A stretch of DNA of 8,562 bases from Thermoanaerobacterium sp. (lineage in GTDB: Bacteria; Bacillota; Thermoanaerobacteria; Thermoanaerobacterales; Thermoanaerobacteraceae). The notes below the pieces were generated by a model, which saw nothing but the letters and a program-made list of their open reading frames with translations, did no database searches and was not told the origin of the DNA. Positions 1 to 7,200 of this stretch are shown piece by piece. The DNA lies in contig JASBVU010000063.1 of assembly GCA_029960905.1 (NCBI GenBank), positions 1-8,562 of the forward strand, given 5' to 3'. Position 1 is the first letter of the stretch. Every line of letters starts with the position of its first letter. The translations under genes were made by a program, and so were the position numbers.

Positions 1-12
1 TTTACATCATTT

Positions 13-39
13 AAGTGGCTAAGTTTAGCCACTTTTTTT
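13..39 (+). terminator. Rho-independent terminator of the upstream gene
   Basis: A perfect 9-bp stem (13-21 with 26-34, arm AAGTGGCTA) closes a 4-base loop and runs into seven T residues (33-39). This is the classic intrinsic terminator form. It belongs to a + strand gene that lies outside the window. It sits only 34 bp before the cheR start, so no separate cheR promoter can be seen downstream of it. Confidence 0.85.
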
Positions 40-57
40 ATCATGATGGAGACACTT

Positions 58-64
58 GGAGGTG
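58..64 (+). promoter_or_regulatory. Ribosome binding site that sets the cheR start at TTG 73
   Basis: GGAGGTG lies 8 bases before the in-frame TTG at 73. The in-frame ATGs at 43 and 46 have no SD, only the terminator T-tract, immediately upstream. The SD would lie inside the coding sequence if those ATGs were used, which argues that they are not the true start. Confidence 0.75.
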
Positions 65-72
65 TACTTGTT

Positions 73-840
73 TTGAATTATGACGAGTTTTTACAGAAGA
101 TATTTAATTTAACAGGCATAGATTTATCTCTTTATAAAGAAAAACAAATGAAAAGAAGAGTCGATTCATTTATAGCAAATAATAATTGTAAAAATTATGA
201 TGTTTTTTATGAAACATTAATTAAAGATATGAGAATTTACAGAGAATTTTTAAAATATATTACAATAAATGTGACAGAGTTCTTTAGAAATCTAGAACAA
301 TGGATGATTTTAAAAAATGAAATACTGCCTAAAATTGTTAAAAAGAATATGAAGATTTGGAGTGCTGCATGTTCTACAGGTGAAGAGGCATATAGCCTTG
401 CTATGTTGCTTTCAGATTTTATAGATATAAGGCAGATCAATATCATTGCTACTGATATTGATGATGTAGTACTTGAAAAAGCAAAAAAAGGAATTTATAA
501 CAATAAAAGCGTTGAAAAAATTCCAGCCGAATACATGAAATATTTCACTAAATTCGACGAAAATAATTTTATTATTTCTGATGAATTGAGAAAAAATATT
601 GTGTTTAAAAAGCACAATTTATTACTTGATAAATATCCTGATAGTGTGGATTTGATTGTGTGCAGAAATGTATTAATATATTTTAACGACAAAGCTAAAG
701 AAGAAATATATAAAAAATTTTATTCAAGCTTAAGTTCAGATGGGATCCTCTTTGTAGGAAGTACAGAACAAATTATTTTCCCTTATAAATATAATTTTGC
801 TCCAATAAAAACTTTTTTTTACAGGAAAATTTCTAAGTGA
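73..840 (+). CDS. cheR: CheR-type protein-glutamate O-methyltransferase
   Basis: This enzyme family uses S-adenosylmethionine to methylate glutamates on the cytoplasmic part of chemoreceptors, the adaptation step of chemotaxis. From TTG 73 it is 255 residues. An N-terminal helical CheR domain (about 1-75) has a basic helix with KRR near residue 28 and the motif NVTEFFR at 66-72. The Rossmann methyltransferase domain shows the SAM-binding loop AACSTGEEAYS at 98-108, the acidic ATDID at 126-130 and CRNVLIYF at 197-204, all characteristic of CheR. The usual proline after STGEE is alanine here. There is no C-terminal TPR or response-regulator domain. No other chemotaxis gene is visible, so it is an orphan copy beside RNA/DNA maintenance genes. 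A T8 run (813-820) lies near its 3' end. The family assignment is firm; the receptor target is unknown. Confidence 0.93.
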   Translation: MNYDEFLQKIFNLTGIDLSLYKEKQMKRRVDSFIANNNCKNYDVFYETLIKDMRIYREFLKYITINVTEFFRNLEQWMILKNEILPKIVKKNMKIWSAACSTGEEAYSLAMLLSDFIDIRQINIIATDIDDVVLEKAKKGIYNNKSVEKIPAEYMKYFTKFDENNFIISDELRKNIVFKKHNLLLDKYPDSVDLIVCRNVLIYFNDKAKEEIYKKFYSSLSSDGILFVGSTEQIIFPYKYNFAPIKTFFYRKISK

Positions 841-843
841 CAG

Positions 844-857
844 CAAATTTAAATTTG
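844..857. repeat. 14-bp perfect palindrome after cheR
   Basis: CAAATTTAAATTTG reads the same on both strands and starts three bases after the cheR stop codon. As RNA it would form only a weak AU-rich hairpin and lacks a proper T-tract, so it is a poor terminator. It overlaps the -35 position of one promoter candidate, so an operator role is possible. Chance is also possible in such AT-rich DNA. Confidence 0.45.
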
Positions 858-877
858 TGTTTATATTATAGTATAAT
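848..877 (+). promoter_or_regulatory. Candidate promoter of the miaB cluster
   Basis: A perfect -10 hexamer TATAAT is at 872-877. The best -35 at normal spacing is only TTTAAA at 848-853 (18-bp spacer). A competing pair is TTGAAT at 883-888 with TATAGA at 905-910 (16-bp spacer). The 131-bp gap before a long co-directional gene run is the natural place for a promoter, but which pair is used cannot be settled from an AT-rich sequence. The rest of 878-956 holds only imperfect repeats. Confidence 0.35.
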
Positions 878-956
878 AGTATTTGAATATAGAATAAGTC
901 TTTTTATAGATAAATACGATGTAAGTATTTGTTAGAATTATAGAATATAAGTTTTC

Positions 957-961
957 GGAGG
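957..961 (+). promoter_or_regulatory. miaB ribosome binding site
   Basis: GGAGG lies 10 bases before the ATG at 972 and supports that start for miaB. Confidence 0.8.
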
Positions 962-971
962 TATACATCTG

Positions 972-2387
972 ATGAGCGAAAGAAAGGAAATTATAGTTAC
1001 AGAAGAAGATATTAAAAAGCAAAAAGATATAATAAATCAAATGGCTATTTTAAATAAGGATAGATATTTAAAATTTCATATAGAAACATACGGATGTCAA
1101 ATGAACGTCCATGATTCAGAGAAATTAGCTGGCGTGTTAACAGAAATGGGATACCAACATACTGATAATTTAGAGAATGCTGATGTCATACTTTTTAACA
1201 CTTGCTGTGTCAGACAACATGCAGAAATAAGGATATTCGGAAGAGTATCTCAGCTTAAAGAGCTTAAGCAAAGAAAACCAAATATTATTTTAGGCATTTG
1301 CGGATGTATGATGCAAGAAAAAGAAGTTGTCGAAGCGATTAGGAAAGATTATCCGTATATTGATATGGTTTTTGGAACGCATAATTTATTCAAGTTTCCA
1401 GAACTTTTACAAGAAGCGTTAAATTCCGATACAACAATTATAGATGTTTGGGATGATAATAGCAATATTGTTGAAGATATTCCTATAAGACGTGCAGAAG
1501 GATTAAAGGCATGGGTAAATATTATATATGGATGCAATAATTTTTGTACGTATTGTATTGTGCCGTATGTGCGCGGAAGAGAAAAAAGCAGAGAACCGAA
1601 GGATATAATAGATGAAATAAAGTCATTAGCTGATGAAGGCTTTAAAGAGATAACATTACTTGGTCAAAATGTAAATTCTTATGGCAATGATTTATCGCAA
1701 AAAGTGGATTTTGCCGATCTTTTGTACATGATAAACGACATAAATGGGATAGAGAGAATTAGGTTTATGACTTCACATCCAAAAGATATTTCTGATAAAT
1801 TAATTTTTGCTATGAGAGATTTGGACAAAGTATGCGAACATTTGCATTTACCTGTACAGTCTGGAAGCAATAGAATTCTTGAAAAAATGAATAGAAAGTA
1901 TACGAGAGAAAAGTACTTAGAAATAATCGATAAACTAAGAGATAATGTACCGGATATTGCAATAACAACTGATATTATAGTAGGCTTTCCGGGAGAAACG
2001 GATGAAGATTTTCAGGATACATTAGATCTTGTAAGAAAAGTCAAATACGATTCTGCATATACATTTATTTACTCAAAACGAAAAGGTACAGTAGCAGAAA
2101 AGATGCCTGATCAAGTAGATGAAGATATTAAGCATAAAAGACTTGAAGAGTTGATAAAGCTGCAAAATGGTATAAGCATTGAAAAGAACAATGAAATGAA
2201 TGGGAAGATTGTAGAAGTATTAGTTGAAGGCATTAGCAAACGAGATAATGATAAACTTACTGGGAGAACGAGAACAAACAAGATTGTCCACTTTAAGGCA
2301 GACCCTGACCTAATAGGTAAATTTGCCAATGTTAAGATAATTGAAACAAAGGCTTGGACTATGCAAGGTGAGTTAATAAGTGAGTAA
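972..2387 (+). CDS. miaB: tRNA-2-methylthio-N6-dimethylallyladenosine synthase MiaB
   Basis: MiaB is a radical-SAM methylthiotransferase that converts i6A37 to ms2i6A37 in tRNAs reading UNN codons, using two [4Fe-4S] clusters. In this 471-residue protein the N-terminal methylthiotransferase domain carries the auxiliary-cluster cysteines in YGCQMN (C42), NTCC (C78) and GCMM (C112). The radical-SAM CxxxCxxC is GCNNFCTYC (C188, C192, C195), followed by the family's VRGRE segment. A TRAM RNA-binding domain fills about 405-471. NVHDSE after C42 and the full motif set favour MiaB over the relatives MtaB (t6A) and RimO (ribosomal protein S12). The gene supplying its substrate modification, miaA, is further down the same cluster. 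The last 8 bases overlap the following ricA gene. The ATG at 972 has a good SD, and a roughly 35-residue extension precedes the conserved domain, as in many Firmicute homologues. Confidence 0.96.
   Translation: MSERKEIIVTEEDIKKQKDIINQMAILNKDRYLKFHIETYGCQMNVHDSEKLAGVLTEMGYQHTDNLENADVILFNTCCVRQHAEIRIFGRVSQLKELKQRKPNIILGICGCMMQEKEVVEAIRKDYPYIDMVFGTHNLFKFPELLQEALNSDTTIIDVWDDNSNIVEDIPIRRAEGLKAWVNIIYGCNNFCTYCIVPYVRGREKSREPKDIIDEIKSLADEGFKEITLLGQNVNSYGNDLSQKVDFADLLYMINDINGIERIRFMTSHPKDISDKLIFAMRDLDKVCEHLHLPVQSGSNRILEKMNRKYTREKYLEIIDKLRDNVPDIAITTDIIVGFPGETDEDFQDTLDLVRKVKYDSAYTFIYSKRKGTVAEKMPDQVDEDIKHKRLEELIKLQNGISIEKNNEMNGKIVEVLVEGISKRDNDKLTGRTRTNKIVHFKADPDLIGKFANVKIIETKAWTMQGELISE
2365..2372 (+). 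promoter_or_regulatory. ricA ribosome binding site inside miaB
   Basis: AAGGTGAG lies 7 bases before the GTG at 2380, within the last codons of miaB. With the overlapping stop and start this suggests translational coupling. The ATG at 2390 is out of frame with ricA. Confidence 0.65.
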
Positions 2388-2760
2388 ATATGATAGAGAT
2401 ATTATCATTGAAAAAACAGTAGAATTAGGAAAAATCTTGGCAAATTCTGAAATTATTAACGAATTAAGAGGTGCAGAGGTCGCATTTTTAAATGATAAAG
2501 AAGCACAATCACTCGTTTCCAAAATAAAAAAATGTGAGAAAAAGGGGCAAAGTGTTGAGTTAGAATACATTAGAGAAAAATTATTTGAATTAGATAGTTA
2601 TAAGAAGCTACTACGAGCACAAGAAGCTTCTAAAAAATTAATGACCGAAATACACAACATATTGAACTTTTATATAAATGGATCAGATCATAAATGCAAT
2701 AGTGATTCTTGTGCCAATTGTCATAAACATTGCGTGAATCGAAACTTGACTCATCCATGA
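2380..2760 (+). CDS. ricA: RicA/YmcA-like protein (YlbF/YmcA family)
   Basis: This is a 126-residue, mostly helical protein of the Com_YlbF family, read from a GTG start that overlaps miaB by 8 bp. In Bacillus subtilis the family members RicA (YmcA) and RicF (YlbF) join RicT (YaaT) in an Fe-S-bearing complex that helps RNase Y process certain mRNAs and is needed for competence, biofilm formation and sporulation. Seen here are a helical body (about 5-100) and a short tail with C106, C111, C114 and C118 (spacing C-x4-C-x2-C-x3-C) plus several histidines, a credible Fe-S ligand set; C52 is isolated. The position directly after miaB and before mutS matches B. subtilis ymcA, which favours RicA over RicF. 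The B. subtilis cotE gene that follows there is absent. The family is likely right; the RicA/RicF choice rests mainly on synteny. Confidence 0.85.
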   Translation: MSKYDRDIIIEKTVELGKILANSEIINELRGAEVAFLNDKEAQSLVSKIKKCEKKGQSVELEYIREKLFELDSYKKLLRAQEASKKLMTEIHNILNFYINGSDHKCNSDSCANCHKHCVNRNLTHP

Positions 2761-2764
2761 AATT

Positions 2765-2769
2765 GGAGG
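2765..2769 (+). promoter_or_regulatory. mutS ribosome binding site, decides the start at 2778
   Basis: GGAGG lies 8 bases before the ATG at 2778. The same frame is open upstream, with a TTG at 2730 and an ATG at 2757, the latter overlapping the ricA stop as ATGA. Neither has an SD at the right distance. MutS proteins normally begin within a few residues of the TPMMEQY motif, which fits 2778. Confidence 0.8.
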
Positions 2770-2777
2770 TAGTTTTA

Positions 2778-5351
2778 ATGCCGTATACTCCTATGATGGA
2801 ACAATATTTAAAAATAAAAGAAAAATACAAAGATTCGATTTTGTTTTTTCGAATCGGTGATTTTTATGAAATGTTTTTTGATGATGCTATGATTGCATCT
2901 AAAGAATTAGAGATAGTTTTGACAGGCAAAGATTGTGGACAAGAAGAAAGAGCACCGATGGCTGGAGTGCCGTTCCATTCTGCGGATTTTTATATAGATA
3001 AACTAGTCAAGAAAGGATATAAAGTTGCGATTTGTGAACAGTTAGAGGATCCAGCTTTTGCAAAAGGATTGGTAGAGAGAGATGTAATAAGAGTTTTTAC
3101 TCCAGGTACTGTCATAAATACTAATTCATTAGAAGAAAAAAGTAATAATTACCTATTGTCTATATTTAAAGAAGGAAATGACTATGGATTATCTTTTGTT
3201 GATGTCTTGACAGGTGAATTATTTGTGACGCAAATTGTAAGGTGTAACGATATTAGGAAAATATATGACGAAATAATGAGATACAATCCTTCTGAAATAA
3301 TTGCAAATGGTGAGTTTTTTGATTTAAGAAAATTAATAAAAATTCTAAATACTAGCAAAGTTTTTATAAATAAATATGATAAAGAAGTAAATGACATAGA
3401 AAATATAATAACAAGTCAATTCCATAGATCGATTAAAGACTTAAAATTAGAAGGGAAAAAACATGCTATTAAATCATTGGCAACTGTTCTTTTATACTTA
3501 AAAGAAATGCAGAAGGTTGAATTAAGTCAATTGAACAATTTAACTTATTACGAAGATAATTCATTTATGTTGCTTGACAATAACACAATAAGAAATTTAG
3601 AAATCATATATTCAATAAACAGAGATCATGCTAAAGGCGGAACATTGCTTAGTGTATTGGATCAAACTGTTACACCGATGGGCGGAAGGTTACTTAAAAG
3701 ATGGTTAGAAGAGCCTTTAATAGATGTTGAAAAAATAAATTTTCGATTGGATTCTGTTTTTGAACTATATAATGATTACAAAGGTCGATCAGACATTAGA
3801 GATATTTTAAAAGGAATTTACGATTTAGAAAGGCTTTCTAGTAAATTGGTTTATCAAAATATAAATGCCAAAGATCTTTTGTCCATAAAGATTTCCATAG
3901 AAAAGCTTCCTAAACTAAAACAATTGCTTGATAAGTATAGTTCTAATTATTTAAAAGAGATATTTAGTAAGTTAGATACATTACAAGATATATATGATTT
4001 AATTGATAAATCAATTAAAGATGATCCATCTTCCACTGTAAAGGAAGGGAATATCATAAAAGATGGGTTTGATGAAAATATTGATGAATTGAGAAGAGCA
4101 TCAATAGATGGGAAATCATGGATAGCAAATCTTGAATTAAGCGAAAAGGAAAAAACAGGTATAAAAACACTAAAAATTGGTTACAACAAAGTATTTGGTT
4201 ACTATATAGAAGTGTCAAAATCGTATATATCATCTGTTCCTGAAAATTATATTAGAAAACAAACTCTTGCTAATGCAGAGAGATATATCACTCCAGAACT
4301 TAAAGAAATAGAGGAAAAAATTCTCGGAGCAGAAACAAAGCTCGTGGAGCTTGAGTATGAAATCTTTGACAGAATAAGAGAACAGATAAAAAATGAGATA
4401 TACCGAATACAGATGACATCCAGATATATAGCTGTTTTGGATGTTCTTGTTTCTCTGGCAATGGTTGCAGAAACAAATAATTACGTTAAACCTGTAGTAA
4501 ATAATAGTGACAGGATTGTAATAAAAGATGGCAGGCATCCAGTCATAGAAACGATTATGGATGACTCTTTTATATCCAATGATATCGAAATTGATGGTAA
4601 AAAACCTATTATGATTATAACGGGGCCAAATATGGCAGGAAAATCAACTTACATGCGCCAAGTTGCGTTGATTGTATTAATGGCTCAAATTGGCAGTTTT
4701 GTTCCAGCATCTTATGCAGAAATAGGTGTGGTGGATAGAATTTTTACAAGGGTTGGTGCTTCGGATGATTTGTTCTCTGGACAAAGTACTTTTATGGTGG
4801 AAATGAATGAGGTATCGATAATATTGAATTCTGCCACAAAAAATAGTTTAATTATACTTGATGAAGTTGGGCGCGGGACAAGTACTTATGACGGTATGAG
4901 CATAGCATGTGCTATTCTTGAATACATACATGACAAAATAAAAGCCAAAACGATGTTTGCAACACATTATCATGAACTGACTAACTTAGAAGACAAACTA
5001 GACGGAATTAGAAATTATAATATCTCTGTGGAAGAGACAGATGATGAAATAATTTTTTTGCGAAAGATAATACCTGGTGCTGCAGATAAAAGCTATGGAA
5101 TTCAAGTCGCGAAACTAGCTGGATTGCCTGATGAAGTCGTCCAAAATGCAAAAAAAATATTAAATAATTTAGAAAATAGCGACTTAGAGGTCGCTGCTAC
5201 ATTCATGCCTACCCAAATTGATATATTTAGCTTAGGAAAAGAAACATTGATAGCAGAAATAGCCGATTTGGATGTAGAAAACATCACACCTATACAAGCT
5301 TTAAATTATTTATACGATTTAAAGAGAAAAGCCGTTTCATTAAGGATGTGA
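2778..5351 (+). CDS. mutS: DNA mismatch repair ATPase MutS
   Basis: MutS scans DNA as a dimer, binds mispairs and small loops, then becomes an ATP-bound sliding clamp that recruits MutL. The protein is 857 residues, normal for MutS1. The N-terminal mismatch-binding domain has the phenylalanine-x-glutamate wedge in GDFYEMF (F29, E31). Connector, lever and clamp domains occupy about 125-560. The ABC-type ATPase shows Walker A GPNMAGKST (616-624), Walker B LIILDE (691-696, D695/E696) followed by VGRGTSTYDG, and the H-loop ATHYHE (728-733). The tail has QIDIF (813-817), which fits the consensus for sliding-clamp (beta) binding peptides, then a terminal ITPIQALNYLYDLK segment typical of the MutS tetramerisation domain. 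All catalytic residues are present. An A8 run lies at 5150-5157. It sits 17 bp after ricA and 6 bp before mutL, its functional partner. Confidence 0.98.
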   Translation: MPYTPMMEQYLKIKEKYKDSILFFRIGDFYEMFFDDAMIASKELEIVLTGKDCGQEERAPMAGVPFHSADFYIDKLVKKGYKVAICEQLEDPAFAKGLVERDVIRVFTPGTVINTNSLEEKSNNYLLSIFKEGNDYGLSFVDVLTGELFVTQIVRCNDIRKIYDEIMRYNPSEIIANGEFFDLRKLIKILNTSKVFINKYDKEVNDIENIITSQFHRSIKDLKLEGKKHAIKSLATVLLYLKEMQKVELSQLNNLTYYEDNSFMLLDNNTIRNLEIIYSINRDHAKGGTLLSVLDQTVTPMGGRLLKRWLEEPLIDVEKINFRLDSVFELYNDYKGRSDIRDILKGIYDLERLSSKLVYQNINAKDLLSIKISIEKLPKLKQLLDKYSSNYLKEIFSKLDTLQDIYDLIDKSIKDDPSSTVKEGNIIKDGFDENIDELRRASIDGKSWIANLELSEKEKTGIKTLKIGYNKVFGYYIEVSKSYISSVPENYIRKQTLANAERYITPELKEIEEKILGAETKLVELEYEIFDRIREQIKNEIYRIQMTSRYIAVLDVLVSLAMVAETNNYVKPVVNNSDRIVIKDGRHPVIETIMDDSFISNDIEIDGKKPIMIITGPNMAGKSTYMRQVALIVLMAQIGSFVPASYAEIGVVDRIFTRVGASDDLFSGQSTFMVEMNEVSIILNSATKNSLIILDEVGRGTSTYDGMSIACAILEYIHDKIKAKTMFATHYHELTNLEDKLDGIRNYNISVEETDDEIIFLRKIIPGAADKSYGIQVAKLAGLPDEVVQNAKKILNNLENSDLEVAATFMPTQIDIFSLGKETLIAEIADLDVENITPIQALNYLYDLKRKAVSLRM

Positions 5352-5353
5352 TC
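5342..5353 (+). promoter_or_regulatory. Extended mutL ribosome binding site across the mutS stop
   Basis: AAGGATGTGATC matches 11 of 12 bases of the Firmicute SD complement AAGGAGGTGATC. It spans the last codons and the TGA (5349-5351) of mutS and ends 4 bases before the mutL ATG. Ribosomes ending mutS would be placed over it, which suggests coupled synthesis of the two partners. Confidence 0.65.
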
Positions 5354-5357
5354 TCAA

Positions 5358-7190
5358 ATGAATAAAATAAATCTTTTAGATGACGAATTAATAAATAAGA
5401 TTTCTGCTGGTGAAGTTGTAGAAAGACCAATGTCTATTGTAAAAGAACTTGTAGAAAACTCAATAGATGCTGGCAGCAAGAACATTGCAATTGAGATAAT
5501 TGAAGGTGGAATACCTTACATAAAGGTTTTAGATGATGGTTGTGGCATGAGTGAAATTGATGCTGTTTTAGCTTTTGGGCGTCATGCTACAAGCAAGATA
5601 AAATCCACAGATGATCTTTTTAATATAGAAACATTAGGTTTTCGTGGTGAAGCGTTAGCAAGTATTGCTGCCATATCAAAAGTCTTGTTAAAGACTAAAG
5701 AAGAAAATTCTTTGTATGGAACTTTAATTAATGTTGAAGGTGGGAAAATATTAAAAAAGGCAAAGTGCGGATGCGAAAAAGGCTGTAGCGTTGAAGTGAA
5801 AGATGTGTTTTACAATACGCCAGCAAGGAGAAAATTTTTGAAACGTCCATCTACAGAGGCAATGTATATAACAGATATGGTGGCTAAAATTGCCCTTTCA
5901 AGGCCAGACATATCATTTAAATACATAAAGGACAAAAAAATAGAATTTATGACGTCTGGAAATAATTCTGTCAATGAAGTCATTTTAAGACTATATGGGG
6001 ATGAACTGTATTCAAATTTGATAGAATCCGAATATGATGATGAATATATGAATATAAAAATATTTTTATGTAAGCCTTCATATACAAAAGGAAATCGCAA
6101 CATGCAAATTTTGTTTGTTAATGGAAGATTTGTCAAAAACAAAATTTATAATACTGCTATTGAAGAAGCATATAAAACATTAATTCCAGTAAACAGGTAC
6201 CCTGTTGTGATTACGTATTTAAATATTGATCCTAAAAAGATAGATGTAAATGTTCATCCGACAAAATTAGAAGTTAAATTCTCTGATGAGAGAGAAATTT
6301 TTGACTCAATATATAGGTGTATAAAGAATGCTTTAAACAGATCAAATCTAATTCCTATTATTAAGCGAGATGATGTGTTTGCATATACAGATATTACAGA
6401 AAACATAATACAAGAAAAATCTAAGCCAAAACAACTTAATATCATAGAAGAAAAACCAACAAATAAGATAACAGAAGTCTATCCAAATGGAGAAAAATTC
6501 ATATCTAACGTAAGAGAAAGTGGCGACAAAGCTTATTTTGAATATGATAATATCAATGCTTTTAATAAAGCAATTGAAAATAAGTACATAGAAAATTTTA
6601 ATACATTGCCTGATAACAATGATGAATATAAAATCGTTGGTGTGGTTTTTTCGACTTATATAATTGTGGAAAAAGATGATATGATATATTTGATAGACCA
6701 ACATGCTGCACATGAAAGGATATTGTATGAAAAGTTTATGAATATGTATAATACTGTTCAGGGGAAGCAGACAACTATGCCTATTCTAATAAATATTGAA
6801 CCTGGTGATGATGTTGTAATCAATGAAAATATAGAATTATTTAAAAAATTAGGTTATAGATTTGAAAGTTTTGGAAATAATTCAATTATATTAAGAGAAG
6901 TACCAGTTATATTAGGACAGCCAGAATCAAGACAATTGTTCATTGATATAATTGATAAATTGAAAAGCGATGATTTCAATAAAGATGTTAATTTAAAAGA
7001 GGAAACGATAATTATGATGGCTTGCAAAAAGGCAGTTAAAGCAATGGACAAATTATCAAAAGAAGAGATTAGCTCATTATTTAACGATTTAAAAATTACT
7101 GAAAATCCATATACATGTCCACATGGGCGGCAAGTAATTGTTTCGATAAAAAAATATGAATTAGAAAAAATGTTTAGAAGGATCATGTAG
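5358..7190 (+). CDS. mutL: DNA mismatch repair endonuclease MutL
   Basis: MutL couples MutS mismatch recognition to strand nicking and excision. The 610-residue protein starts with a GHKL ATPase: KELVENSIDAG with catalytic E30 and Mg-ligand N34, the DxGxG motif at 59-63, and GFRGEAL at 94-100 as the ATP lid. A transducer domain ends in HPTKLEVKF near residue 300. A poorly conserved, charged linker covers about 335-425. The C-terminal dimerisation domain carries the nuclease signature DQHAAHERILYE (447-458, the DQHAx2Ex4E metal site), ACKKAVKA (555-562), CPHGRQ (587-592) and a final FRR. These motifs mark the nicking type of MutL found in bacteria without MutH, so this protein should cut the daughter strand itself. 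The start is set by the strong SD across the mutS stop. miaA follows 10 bp later. Confidence 0.98.
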   Translation: MNKINLLDDELINKISAGEVVERPMSIVKELVENSIDAGSKNIAIEIIEGGIPYIKVLDDGCGMSEIDAVLAFGRHATSKIKSTDDLFNIETLGFRGEALASIAAISKVLLKTKEENSLYGTLINVEGGKILKKAKCGCEKGCSVEVKDVFYNTPARRKFLKRPSTEAMYITDMVAKIALSRPDISFKYIKDKKIEFMTSGNNSVNEVILRLYGDELYSNLIESEYDDEYMNIKIFLCKPSYTKGNRNMQILFVNGRFVKNKIYNTAIEEAYKTLIPVNRYPVVITYLNIDPKKIDVNVHPTKLEVKFSDEREIFDSIYRCIKNALNRSNLIPIIKRDDVFAYTDITENIIQEKSKPKQLNIIEEKPTNKITEVYPNGEKFISNVRESGDKAYFEYDNINAFNKAIENKYIENFNTLPDNNDEYKIVGVVFSTYIIVEKDDMIYLIDQHAAHERILYEKFMNMYNTVQGKQTTMPILINIEPGDDVVINENIELFKKLGYRFESFGNNSIILREVPVILGQPESRQLFIDIIDKLKSDDFNKDVNLKEETIIMMACKKAVKAMDKLSKEEISSLFNDLKITENPYTCPHGRQVIVSIKKYELEKMFRRIM

Positions 7191-7195
7191 AGGTG
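7191..7195 (+). promoter_or_regulatory. miaA ribosome binding site
   Basis: AGGTG directly follows the mutL stop codon and lies 5 bases before the miaA ATG. It is weaker than the other SD sites in the cluster. The short 10-bp gap leaves room for coupling to mutL translation. Confidence 0.55.
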
Positions 7196-7200
7196 TTTCG

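Noticed and set aside
2622..2631. AGAAGCTTCT palindrome in ricA
   Set aside because: A 10-bp palindrome inside coding sequence, with no companion site or other sign of function.
2730..2777. Longer mutS reading frame from TTG 2730 or ATG 2757
   Set aside because: No SD at the proper distance for either start, overlap with ricA, and MutS families start near TPMMEQY. GGAGG at 2765-2769 points to ATG 2778.
4230..4538. Open frame of 102 codons on the - strand opposite mutS
   Set aside because: Antisense shadow of the MutS core, with no recognisable motif.
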